Notes under the pieces: model-generated
Databases searched by the model: none
Seen by the model: the letters and a program-made list of their open reading frames with translations, nothing else
Told to the model about the DNA's origin: nothing
Shown here: one piece after another, positions 1-6,723 of the stretch
Numbering within the stretch: the stretch's first letter is position 1
How the letters are laid out: each line of letters opens with the position of its first letter
Source of the DNA: WTFY01 sp964614915
Lineage (GTDB): Bacteria > Pseudomonadota > Gammaproteobacteria > UBA4575
Assembly: GCA_964614915.1 (NCBI GenBank)
Contig: CAZTNC010000017.1
Coordinates: 1 to 7,221 of the forward strand
DNA: 7,221 bases
Reading direction: 5' to 3'
Position numbers and translations under genes: made by a program

Positions 1-2349
1 GCCATTGAGTTGTCGGGGATGACCACCCTGTCGCAGCTTCTTTCAAGCCGTTCGGCGTTCAACGTGTTCGGAATCAACGGCCTGTCTGCGGCGATCGGTG
101 GCTCCTACTGGGTGGACGGGCGCCCGGTCACGGGACTCGACTTCGGGGTCTTTCCGCTCTCGAGCGTGGAGCGCATCGAACTGATCGAGGAAGGTGCGAC
201 ACGCTTTCGCGGGCATATCGGCGATGGCACCATCAACATCGTGCGCCGTCGCGATTTCCAGGGCACCGAGATTTCGGCCGGCCTGGGCCGCCCGGATCAA
301 GCCGGCATTGACTCCAATGCCGGTAGCGCCCTGTGGGGCGGGCCCGTGGGTCGCGGCCATGTCCTGGTCGGAATCGACCATGTATTCAGCGAGGAGGTGA
401 AAGATTCCCAACGCAGCTACACCCGCACCCAGTTCACCGATTCCCTGGCCGGTGCGCGGAGTGTGTCGATTGCTGGCAACACGTTGCTTATCGGCAATGA
501 CAGCTATGTCCTCGGCGCCTGCGATCCCCAGGTCTACACGGGCCCTCTTGATGGCAGTTCGGGACAGGTCTGCGGGTACCCGTATGGCAATGTCGCGTGG
601 TTCGCCGATTTTCCCAGAAGCCAGCGAGAGAGCGTGTTTTTGCATGCCGATCATCCCATCGGGGAGAGCGCTGAGGTCTATCTGGATGTGCTCGCTGCCC
701 AGACGCGCACCAGCTATATCTGGGCGCCACCGCCCGGCACCTTTACCTTCGATGTCTCCCAGGCCAGCGCCGTCCGGGATGCGCTGGAGGCCGCAGTCCC
801 GGGTCTTGTGATTCCTGCGGATGGCAGCGTGACCGTCGCCCACCGCTTCGTGGGGCACGGCACGCGGAGTTGGCGCTGGGACTGGAATGATCGCAATATC
901 GTTGCCGGAATCCGCGGGACATTGGCCTCGGGTCTGGGCTATGACGCCCACATCCGACATTGGCGCGAACGTGGCGTGGAGGATGGCAAGACGTTCGTCA
1001 GCGAAGAAATGGCAACCGCCGAGATCCTGAGCGGGAACTACGACATCGTGAATCCTCTTTCCACGGATCCGGCTCACCTGGCTGCCATCCACAGGACTTC
1101 GTTGCACAGCCGCCAGAACCATGACCAGGAGATCACGGTTGTGCACGTTGCCCTCGATGGGTCTGCCCTGGCCCTGCCCGGCGGCCCCATCCGCTGGACG
1201 ACCGCTTTCGAGTTCGAGGACTACTCGTTTCAGGATGTCGTCCATCACCGGGATTTCGAAAACCGGGTGTACGATGTCACAAAGATCCTCGGTAGCGGAG
1301 GCTCACTGGTTGATGCAGACCGTCACGTGATGACGGCCGAGGCGGCGGCAAGCCTGCCCGTGCTCCCGGACTGGGAGCTGGTGCTGACCGGGCGGCTTCG
1401 GGACTATGACGATGTTGGCGGGACACCGGCCTGGCGGGCATCCAGCCATTACCGGGTGAACGATGCATTCAGATTTCGTCTGCATTCCGATTACACGGAG
1501 TTATCACCCGGCATCCGGAGTCTGTACGAGTCCGACAGAAACGTTTTCCCGTACGTACGCGACTGCAAGGCCTACCTCGATGATCCGCAGGCATGTGTCG
1601 CTCAGGTACCCGTGCTTCAGATCAAGACCGAGGATGTCGGAAACCCGAACCTCGTCCCGGCCAAGGCCAAGTCGGTCGGCATCGGTGCCACCCTGCGGTT
1701 CGCATCGATGTTTCTCACGGCCGACTGGTATCGGCAAAAAATCTGGAACCAGGCTCCCCGACCGAGCGCCCAGCTTCTCGTGAACCTGGAAAACCGTGAC
1801 CAGGACTTGCCGGAGGGTGCGCAAGTCTTGCGTGTCGGGGGCAGTGCGACCGGAACGATCGATAAGATCGTACGTCCGTTGATGAACGACAGGGACAATG
1901 ACAGCCGCACGGAAGGTCTGGCCCTGCGCGCCGGAGCGGCCTGGGAGACCGCCTGGGCCTTGCTGGATCTGGATATCAACTACCTGCGCACCATCGACAG
2001 CCAGTCACGGGTGCAGGGCGTGAAACTGCCGGGCGATTATCCACGCCACCGCGCCCATGCCGTGCTGCGGGCCAGCCGGGGAGACCTGACGGCCAGCTGG
2101 AATGTGCATACGATCTCCAGCTATTACAATGCGACCGACACGGGCCGCTGGGACAGCTGGACGGGCCATGATCTGGCGTTGCAGTGGCAGGGCGCCTACG
2201 GTCTGCAAGGACTCAGGCTCAGCGCCGGGGCGCTCAATATCGACGATCGCAAGCCGGCCCTGAACCCGGCGAACCCGGACAACCCGGCGTTGAGCTACGA
2301 TTCCGTGCGGGGCCGCACCTACTTTGTCAATGCCAGCCTGGGCTGGTAA
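1..2349 (+). CDS. TonB-dependent outer-membrane receptor, 5'-truncated by window edge
   Basis: Outer-membrane 22-stranded barrel receptor that imports a ligand with energy from TonB-ExbB-ExbD. The reading frame is open from base 1, so the true start, signal peptide and TonB box lie outside the window; 782 residues are visible. Visible residues 1-90 are the rest of the plug domain: a VDGRPV segment, then PLSSVERIELIEEGAT and GTINIVRR, which match the family pattern VERIEV..GP.....GG.INI. The glycine-rich middle is degenerate (GATRFRGHIGDG). The rest alternates barrel strands and loops. The block EDVGNPNLVPAKAKSVGIG is the usual 'GNP.L.PEKS' strand, and the protein ends in an aromatic residue (VNASLGW), as needed for Bam-dependent insertion. 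Two Cys pairs (visible residues 174/191 and 522/532) fall in probable extracellular loops and may form disulfides. The ligand cannot be told from sequence. It is GC-rich throughout, with no frameshift seen. Family assignment is secure; substrate is unknown. Confidence 0.95.
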   Translation, partial: AIELSGMTTLSQLLSSRSAFNVFGINGLSAAIGGSYWVDGRPVTGLDFGVFPLSSVERIELIEEGATRFRGHIGDGTINIVRRRDFQGTEISAGLGRPDQAGIDSNAGSALWGGPVGRGHVLVGIDHVFSEEVKDSQRSYTRTQFTDSLAGARSVSIAGNTLLIGNDSYVLGACDPQVYTGPLDGSSGQVCGYPYGNVAWFADFPRSQRESVFLHADHPIGESAEVYLDVLAAQTRTSYIWAPPPGTFTFDVSQASAVRDALEAAVPGLVIPADGSVTVAHRFVGHGTRSWRWDWNDRNIVAGIRGTLASGLGYDAHIRHWRERGVEDGKTFVSEEMATAEILSGNYDIVNPLSTDPAHLAAIHRTSLHSRQNHDQEITVVHVALDGSALALPGGPIRWTTAFEFEDYSFQDVVHHRDFENRVYDVTKILGSGGSLVDADRHVMTAEAAASLPVLPDWELVLTGRLRDYDDVGGTPAWRASSHYRVNDAFRFRLHSDYTELSPGIRSLYESDRNVFPYVRDCKAYLDDPQACVAQVPVLQIKTEDVGNPNLVPAKAKSVGIGATLRFASMFLTADWYRQKIWNQAPRPSAQLLVNLENRDQDLPEGAQVLRVGGSATGTIDKIVRPLMNDRDNDSRTEGLALRAGAAWETAWALLDLDINYLRTIDSQSRVQGVKLPGDYPRHRAHAVLRASRGDLTASWNVHTISSYYNATDTGRWDSWTGHDLALQWQGAYGLQGLRLSAGALNIDDRKPALNPANPDNPALSYDSVRGRTYFVNASLGW

Positions 2350-2411
2350 GGCGAATCAGGAATTTGGGTTTAAATCAGCGCCTTAAGCCGGGTGGGTTTG
2401 CTTGCTTTTTT
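2347..2411 (+). terminator. Candidate terminator after the TonB receptor gene
   Basis: The receptor stop codon is the first part of a 7-bp inverted repeat, TAAGGCG (2347-2353) with CGCCTTA (2379-2385). An imperfect inner stem (GAATTT with AAATC) lies between the arms. A second, weak 4-bp stem (AAGC 2385-2388 with GCTT 2404-2407) runs into a run of six T at 2406-2411. The main stem is about 20 bases from the T run, so this is not a canonical intrinsic terminator. The right arm and the T run also overlap the tail of the integrase remnant on the other strand. Position and symmetry support a transcript end here only moderately. Confidence 0.35.
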
Positions 2412-2761
2412 CTCAGGGGTTGCACTCGAACTGGCTTACGCCGATACCCCTTGGCTGATTGCAGTGTCCGCATAACCGAAGCATTCCAGAGTCTCAATCA
2501 GTCTGTTTGATTCACTGGGGATCTTGGCCCGCAGGTCCCGTTTCTGAAAACATTCCGTGACACGGGTCCTTCTTCATAACCTTGTCTATGAATCTTTGCC
2601 ACAGGTTGTCAGAGGCGTTGCAGCGTCCCAGCCCTCAGGACAATCGGTGTTTTCGCTGAAAGCCCCTTGGTGTCTCTCAGGTAGCTGGCCAAGCGTTCAC
2701 TTAACACCGTACTGGATGAGGTGCAGGTAGTCGATGGGTCAAATCTTCGTCGAGTTGCCAT
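2375..2761 (-). pseudogene. Decayed phage-type tyrosine recombinase (integrase), C-terminal remnant
   Basis: No intact gene reads through here, but stitching minus-strand frames gives an integrase C-terminus. Piece one, from 2761 down to about 2634, includes RLASYLRDTKGLSAKTPIVL. Piece two, about 2634-2569 in the next frame, reads NASDNLWQRFIDKVMKK. Piece three, about 2570-2450 in a third frame, reads RVTECFQKRDLRAKIPSES and LIETLECFGYADTAIS. Piece four, about 2449 to the TGA at 2375-2377, reads GYRRKPVRVQPLRKK. In the family this order is LWQR, then TERF..HDLRAK, then LGHA...T, then VYRRKPVRVKP, where HxxR, H and the final Y are catalytic. The Tyr survives, but the His of HDLR is Arg and the LGH position is FGY. 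At least three frame changes plus these losses mark a dead gene. The part before about 2704 is not clearly integrase-like, and no N-terminal half is visible. It converges on the receptor gene, with the two stop codons 25 bases apart, and suggests a past integration event next to the autotransporter locus. Confidence 0.75.
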
Positions 2762-3004
2762 GCATGCATCGTGCACTGGTGCCGTGCACTTGGCGGACTC
2801 TCCCGATAATCCATTGAATTTATTAGAAATCCCCCTTATCTGAGGTGGATACAGCCCGCAGCTAAGTTTGTATATTTAACACCATCCATGGTCTCTGATG
2901 GCCCGGATAGTTTCCTAGGTCGGCAGCTTGGAGGATCAGGTTCCGTGTCCGAGGTGGTTCGAAATAATCCCGGTTCTCGGGAGTTAAAGGATCCCAAAAC
3001 TAAC
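2762..3004. other. Gene-less leader region upstream of the autotransporter
   Basis: No conserved coding piece was recognised on either strand. The stretch 2800-2890 is AT-rich with stops in all frames. GTGCAC occurs twice (2771-2776 and 2784-2789) and could fold as a 6-bp stem with a 7-base loop; its meaning is unclear. The plus frame of the autotransporter is open back to 2888, but that extension is hydrophilic and lacks a ribosome binding site, so it is taken as 5' untranslated leader. It may contain further decayed remains of the mobile element whose integrase lies to the left. Confidence 0.5.
2848..2876 (+). promoter_or_regulatory. Weak candidate sigma-70 promoter for the autotransporter
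   Basis: A TATATT box at 2871-2876 matches five of six positions of the -10 consensus. It lies 17 bases after GATACA at 2848-2853, which matches only the last three positions of the -35 consensus. It would give a leader of roughly 135 bases before the ATG at 3020. It sits in the AT-rich gap, where a promoter would be expected, but hexamers of this quality occur by chance in AT-rich DNA. Confidence 0.3.
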
Positions 3005-3010
3005 AGGAAG
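3005..3010 (+). promoter_or_regulatory. Ribosome binding site that sets the autotransporter start
   Basis: AGGAAG lies 9 bases before the ATG at 3020, a normal Shine-Dalgarno distance. The alternative in-frame ATG at 2888 has no purine-rich tract in front of it. The site therefore supports starting at 3020, 44 codons inside the longest open frame, which also places a signal peptide near the N-terminus. Confidence 0.7.
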
Positions 3011-3019
3011 TATACGTAC

Positions 3020-6000
3020 ATGCGGTTGCATACCCGGACCTATGGACGGGAATCCCACGCTATACACTTTCCTGCTAAACACCGATTGTCCTTAGGTACT
3101 GGCAGCAACCGTCTTCGTGTTCTTGCCACAATACTGGTGTTGTCGGGTTTCGTCTTTACGGCCCCGGCGTATGCTGATGCAGTGTGCAGCAATACCCCGG
3201 CTGCGGATGAGTGGATTTTATGCGAGGAAGATGCCACTTCGACCGATGACATCGACATCGATGTCAACGACGTAGTTATTTCTACGACAGATACAGGAGA
3301 TGACACTATTGAGGCCGCACATTCGGGCACTGGTGACATCACAATCGATCTCACAGGCACCAACAACCTTACAACTGCAGGCAAGGGGACTCGAACGATC
3401 AAAGCAACTCATTTTGGCACTGGCAGCGGTAGCATCACAATCAAGCTTGACGGCATGAACACCCTCACGACGACGAATACAGATGATTCATCCGCAGCCC
3501 ACGCCATCCAGGCGATCCAGACGGCTAACGGGCTCATAACAATCGATCTCAAGGGAACAAACACCATCACTACGAGTGGACCGGATTCTTATGGCATCCA
3601 GGCTTTTCTAACGGGCGAGGGCCCTATGAACATCAATATAGGCGGCACTACAAATATAACTACACATGGGGAAGAATCCCGCGGCGTCAGCGGTAACCAT
3701 GCAGGTGCAGGTGCCTTGGACATCAACTTGGAAAGCGGTAGTACGATTACGACAGTCGGAGCATTTGCTAATGGCGTTCGGGCGAGGCATTCAGGAAGTG
3801 AGAGCGTACATAACGCCACAATAACCGCTAATGGGGGGAGCGTCACCACGCATAACCATGGCTCATATGGAGTCCGTGTTGAGCATACGGGCACAGGAGA
3901 TGCTGTCCTTGATCTAACAAACCTCACTGTCTTAACAGAAGGCACGACAGAGGCTTGGCCTGGACTGACTTTTTCCCACGGTCTGTATGGCGTCCACGAG
4001 GGCACAGGGGACATAGACATGGACGTTACAGGCGGCTCTATTATGACAAAAGGCAAATTTTCTTACGGTATCTATGGTCTTCACGGGTCAAGCAGCATTC
4101 AAGACACCGTTGGGGATGTGGACATAGTTACCGGTGGTAACACCATCACCACGACTGGTGATAACGGTCACGGCATCGTGGGCTATCATTTCGGCACAGG
4201 GGACATAGACATGGACGTTGCAGGCGGCTCTATTACGACGGAAGGCAAATTTTCTTACGGTATCTATGGTCTTCACGGGTCAAGCAGCGTTCAAGACACC
4301 GTTGGGGATGTGGACATAGTTACGGGTGATGGCAACACCATCACCACGACTGGTGATAACAGCCACGCCATCGTGGGCTATCATTTCGGCACAGAGGCGA
4401 CGCGCACGATATCCGTCGACATGGGGGGCAGCCTCAATGTTACCGGTGCGAATGCCCAGGGCGTACGGATAGGCGTGGTCAGTGATCACGATAGCGATCC
4501 CGGTACACCAGCGATACCCGAACGCGTGGCGGCCCTGGGTGATGATGGTTATCGCCGCCAGACGGTGACGGTGAACGGCCCAATTACGAGTGCGGGCGAG
4601 GGTGTGTACATAGCAAATGGTGGCCGAGTGATCATCGGCCCCCGCGGCAGCATTGATTCCACCAGGGGGATTGCGATCCTGGCCACGGGCACGGTGGCGG
4701 AAGACAATACTGACCCGAACAACGTGATCGAGGCGATCCCGCCCAAGCTGCGCGTCGACCTGAACCTGGGTGGACGCAGGGTTGCGCAGGTCCTAAACGA
4801 TGGCTGGATCATCAACGACGGTGGCGAGACCACGATCGCAGTCAACAACACGGTGCTGCACGACGGGGCCACAGGCGTCACCGGAAACATTGCCCGGAAC
4901 GGGGTCTGGGATGTCACGATGCTGGCCGACGGGGTCAACGTGTTGGATTACTCGAACGCGGACCCTTCGTTGTGGACCATCACGGATCGGGCTGCGAACG
5001 TGATTGCCGGTCGGGATTTCTCGGCGTCCGACTTTACGGAGGCGTGTCCTCAAGGAGAGGTCGGGTTCCCAAACTGCATGCAACCGCCACCATCTTCACT
5101 ACCATCTTCGCCACCACCGGAGGACGTGGTGTACCGGGTGGACACCCGGCTGTCGGCTGGGCCGGAGAGGATGGCCGGTGTGCACATCGAGGGTAACGGC
5201 GAGGTGTATATTGGACCCCAGGGAAGCATTGAAGCCGCTTCCGGCATTGCGATCCTGGCCGATGGCGATGCCCCGGAACTGCTCGTGGACCTGCAGCTTG
5301 ACGGGCGTCGGGTGGCAGAGGTTTTGGGCGATGACTGGATCATCAACGACGACGGCGAGACCACCATCGTGGTCAACAATGTGAAGCTGCACGATGGACA
5401 AACGGGCGTGGTCCCCGGAGTCTCGGTCGCGAATGGCGCCTGGGATGTCACGATGCTGGCCGACGGGGTCGACGTGGCGGACTACTCGGTGGCTGACCCT
5501 GCGATGTGGACCATGACGGATCGGGCTTCAGGACTCATTACTGACCGCGACTTCTCGGCGGCGGATTTTATCGAGACCCAGAGGGACCTCATGGAACCGG
5601 ATGCACCGATGCTGGTCGAGGAGTATGCCCCGCGTGCGGCCATCTATGAGGCCCTGCCCAATGTCCTGCTGGACCTGCAGACCGGCGCCCTGTCGGTGGC
5701 GCACTGGCAAGGCCCCACAACCCCGACTTGGATTCGCCTGTACGGCCGTCATGCCTCGCAGGACTTCGAGCGCTCCACGGTCGGTGCCAGCTACGATGCG
5801 GACAGCCTCACCTTCGAGGCCGGCGCCACCGTGTGGCACAGCGATGTCCTGCACCTGCGGGCCTCACTGCACCACCTCACGGGCTCTGCGGACGTGTCTT
5901 CGCCGAACCGGGGCGGAGACATCGATGTCCGGGGCAAGGGCCTGTCTGTCGATGCGCACTGGATGAACCCGGGGAAGGCCTACCTCACCGGGCGCATCTC

Positions 6001-6517
6001 GTGGACCGACTACAACCTCGACCTGTCCTCGGACACCGTGGGCGGGCTCGTATCCTCGCTGGATGCTGATGGCTATGCCGTACACGTCGAGGCCGGTCAC
6101 CGCAGGTCCTGGGGCACACATCGGCACTGGACGCCGCGGGTCTGGCTTGAGCATGCCCGGGTCTTCATCGACGGCTTTACGGATACGGTCGATGCCCGGG
6201 CCTCATTCCCGCAGGAGGAGCGCACCACTATGGGCATCGGAGTGCTGGCCGAGACGGTACGCGGTCTCTCAGGGGGCGAGTGGTGGCTGCACGGCTCCGT
6301 GGATGTTGAGCACACTCTCAGCGGTGCGCGCACGCGCACGACCGTCTCCGGGGAGCGCCTCGGGGCCGAGCCGGAGGAAAACAATGTACGCATCGGGCTG
6401 GGCAGTGTCTGGCAGCGCGGAGCCTGGCACTACCGTGCGAGCCTGTCGGCCCGCGAGGTTATGGGTGCCGGCGGCAATGACTATGCCGGGGCCATCCAGG
6501 TTGGCATGGTGTTCTAG
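3020..6517 (+). CDS. Type Va autotransporter with repeat-built passenger and C-terminal beta-barrel
   Basis: Surface protein of 1165 residues that secretes its own passenger through an outer-membrane barrel. Residues 1-54 form a long signal peptide: a basic, hydrophilic stretch, then RLRVLATILVLSGFVFTAP, with likely cleavage after AYA (52) or ADA (54). A Cys pair (56/68) follows. Residues about 97-481 are twelve beta-solenoid-like repeats rich in Gly, Thr, Asp and Asn. Residues about 528-672 and 720-850 are two copies of a membrane-proximal domain, joined by a linker with a Cys pair (676/686) and PPPSSLPSSPPP. A helix near PRAAIYEALPNVLLDL (about 865-890) should run through the pore. The barrel spans about 900-1165, has alternating strands (TWIRLYGRHASQDF first) and ends IQVGMVF, with the terminal Phe expected of autotransporters. 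No protease or lipase motif was seen, so adhesion or aggregation is the likeliest role, by inference. The solenoid part is much lower in GC than the barrel. No gene name can be assigned. Confidence 0.95.
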   Translation: MRLHTRTYGRESHAIHFPAKHRLSLGTGSNRLRVLATILVLSGFVFTAPAYADAVCSNTPAADEWILCEEDATSTDDIDIDVNDVVISTTDTGDDTIEAAHSGTGDITIDLTGTNNLTTAGKGTRTIKATHFGTGSGSITIKLDGMNTLTTTNTDDSSAAHAIQAIQTANGLITIDLKGTNTITTSGPDSYGIQAFLTGEGPMNINIGGTTNITTHGEESRGVSGNHAGAGALDINLESGSTITTVGAFANGVRARHSGSESVHNATITANGGSVTTHNHGSYGVRVEHTGTGDAVLDLTNLTVLTEGTTEAWPGLTFSHGLYGVHEGTGDIDMDVTGGSIMTKGKFSYGIYGLHGSSSIQDTVGDVDIVTGGNTITTTGDNGHGIVGYHFGTGDIDMDVAGGSITTEGKFSYGIYGLHGSSSVQDTVGDVDIVTGDGNTITTTGDNSHAIVGYHFGTEATRTISVDMGGSLNVTGANAQGVRIGVVSDHDSDPGTPAIPERVAALGDDGYRRQTVTVNGPITSAGEGVYIANGGRVIIGPRGSIDSTRGIAILATGTVAEDNTDPNNVIEAIPPKLRVDLNLGGRRVAQVLNDGWIINDGGETTIAVNNTVLHDGATGVTGNIARNGVWDVTMLADGVNVLDYSNADPSLWTITDRAANVIAGRDFSASDFTEACPQGEVGFPNCMQPPPSSLPSSPPPEDVVYRVDTRLSAGPERMAGVHIEGNGEVYIGPQGSIEAASGIAILADGDAPELLVDLQLDGRRVAEVLGDDWIINDDGETTIVVNNVKLHDGQTGVVPGVSVANGAWDVTMLADGVDVADYSVADPAMWTMTDRASGLITDRDFSAADFIETQRDLMEPDAPMLVEEYAPRAAIYEALPNVLLDLQTGALSVAHWQGPTTPTWIRLYGRHASQDFERSTVGASYDADSLTFEAGATVWHSDVLHLRASLHHLTGSADVSSPNRGGDIDVRGKGLSVDAHWMNPGKAYLTGRISWTDYNLDLSSDTVGGLVSSLDADGYAVHVEAGHRRSWGTHRHWTPRVWLEHARVFIDGFTDTVDARASFPQEERTTMGIGVLAETVRGLSGGEWWLHGSVDVEHTLSGARTRTTVSGERLGAEPEENNVRIGLGSVWQRGAWHYRASLSAREVMGAGGNDYAGAIQVGMVF
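3308..4462 (+). repeat. Twelve degenerate beta-solenoid repeats in the passenger
   Basis: About 385 codons divide into twelve units of 28-37 residues. Each starts near a pattern such as I.A.H.GTGDI, continues as an alternating hydrophobic strand (IDLTGTN, MDVTGG) and ends in ITT.G...YG or ..HG. Examples are IEAAHSGTGDITIDL, VRVEHTGTGDAVLDL, LYGVHEGTGDIDMDV and IVGYHFGTGDIDMDV. The spacing and the Gly, Asn and Asp turns fit a right-handed beta-helix stalk, the usual autotransporter passenger fold. Most units are diverged at the DNA level, so this is old duplication; units 8-9 and 10-11 are a recent copy. Confidence 0.8.
4001..4387 (+). repeat. Near-identical in-frame tandem duplication, 192 bp and 195 bp units
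   Basis: Unit one (4001-4192) and unit two (4193-4387) both begin GGCACAGGGGACATAGACAT and end GGCTATCATTTC. By eye they differ by ten substitutions and one inserted GAT codon, about 95% identity. Each unit carries two solenoid rungs (64 and 65 codons). Both lengths are multiples of three, so gain or loss of a unit by recombination or slippage would change passenger length without breaking the frame. Seven of the ten substitutions change the amino acid (T to A, M to T, K to E, I to V, two bases for G to S, and G to A). Confidence 0.95.
4601..5569 (+). repeat. Duplicated membrane-proximal passenger domain
   Basis: Copy A (4601-5035, 145 codons) and copy B (5177-5569, 131 codons) share the same order of motifs: GV.I...G.V.IGP.GSI, GIAILA, a GRRVA.VL segment, D.WIIND.GETTI.VNN, LHDG.TGV, NG.WDVTMLADGV, DYS.ADP, W, DRA, RDFSA.DF. 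Copy A has an extra insert of roughly 13 residues after GIAILATG. Divergence at both protein and DNA level makes this much older than the 192/195 bp duplication. A Pro-Ser linker with two Cys residues separates the copies. This region is GC-rich like the barrel, and lies where autotransporters often carry a folding-promoting junction. I do not recognise a named domain. Confidence 0.85.
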
Positions 6518-6663
6518 TACACGTGTCTACGACAGTACAAGCCCCCCTGCAGTTCAGGATTCATTCCCAAGGAGAAATACCACTGCCCCGGCTCCGAATA
6601 CAACTGACCGACATGATGCAGGGGCGCACCCGCGCTGCGCATGGGTGGACTTCGTATCACTTG
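6518..6663. other. Short 3' intergenic region after the autotransporter
   Basis: No gene is supported here. An 8-base palindrome ACACGTGT lies at 6519-6526, just after the autotransporter stop. A modest GC-rich stem (CACCC 6627-6631 with GGGTG 6643-6647) is also present. Neither is followed by a T run on the plus strand, so no intrinsic terminator for the autotransporter is evident. Confidence 0.4.
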
Positions 6664-6723
6664 AAAAACCGAGATAACCCGATAGCTGTCCTCCTGACGG
6701 ATTAGCTTCAGGGGGATGCTCGG
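6664..6723 (-). terminator. Probable terminator of the ABC transporter gene
   Basis: Read on the minus strand, CCGAG directly after the stop codon (6723-6719) pairs with CTCGG (6673-6669), which is followed at once by TTTTT (6668-6664). Inside, TCCCCCTGA (6716-6708) pairs with TCAGGAGGA (6697-6689) at eight of nine positions. An alternative stem, TAATCCG with CGGGTTA, could compete with it. The U run next to the closing stem and the position just after the gene fit an intrinsic terminator, though the 15-base bulge in the right arm is unusual. Confidence 0.5.

Noticed and set aside
43..1248. 401-codon minus-strand open frame opposite the TonB receptor
   Set aside because: It lies wholly antisense to a well-supported receptor, has no recognisable domain, and is the kind of shadow frame common in GC-rich codon usage.
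2420..2448. TTGCAC/GATACC as a promoter
   Set aside because: The -10 match is weak (three of six), no gene follows, and the sequence is explained as the integrase remnant on the other strand.
2184..2510. 108-codon plus-strand frame across the receptor end and the gap
   Set aside because: It overlaps the receptor in another frame, and its downstream part lies over the minus-strand integrase remnant. No domain or start signal is seen.
2609..2761. 50-codon minus-strand ORF as an intact small gene
   Set aside because: Its 3' half continues, after a frame change, into recognisable integrase sequence, so it is better read as part of the pseudogene.
2771..2789. GTGCAC inverted/direct repeat as an operator or recombination site
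   Set aside because: GTGCAC is itself a palindrome, so two copies always look both direct and inverted. There is no further symmetry around them and no nearby regulator gene.
2888..3019. In-frame extension of the autotransporter to an upstream ATG at 2888
   Set aside because: It has no ribosome binding site, its residues are hydrophilic, and it would bury the signal peptide about 75 residues inside. AGGAAG before 3020 is a better start.
4001..4387. Tandem repeats considered as a CRISPR array or other non-coding repeat array
   Set aside because: The units are about 192 bp, directly adjacent without spacers, and translate in frame as passenger rungs.
6063..6677. 204-codon plus-strand frame overlapping the barrel
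   Set aside because: It is out of frame with the barrel, Arg/Ser/Pro-rich as expected of a shifted GC-rich frame, and has no recognisable domain.
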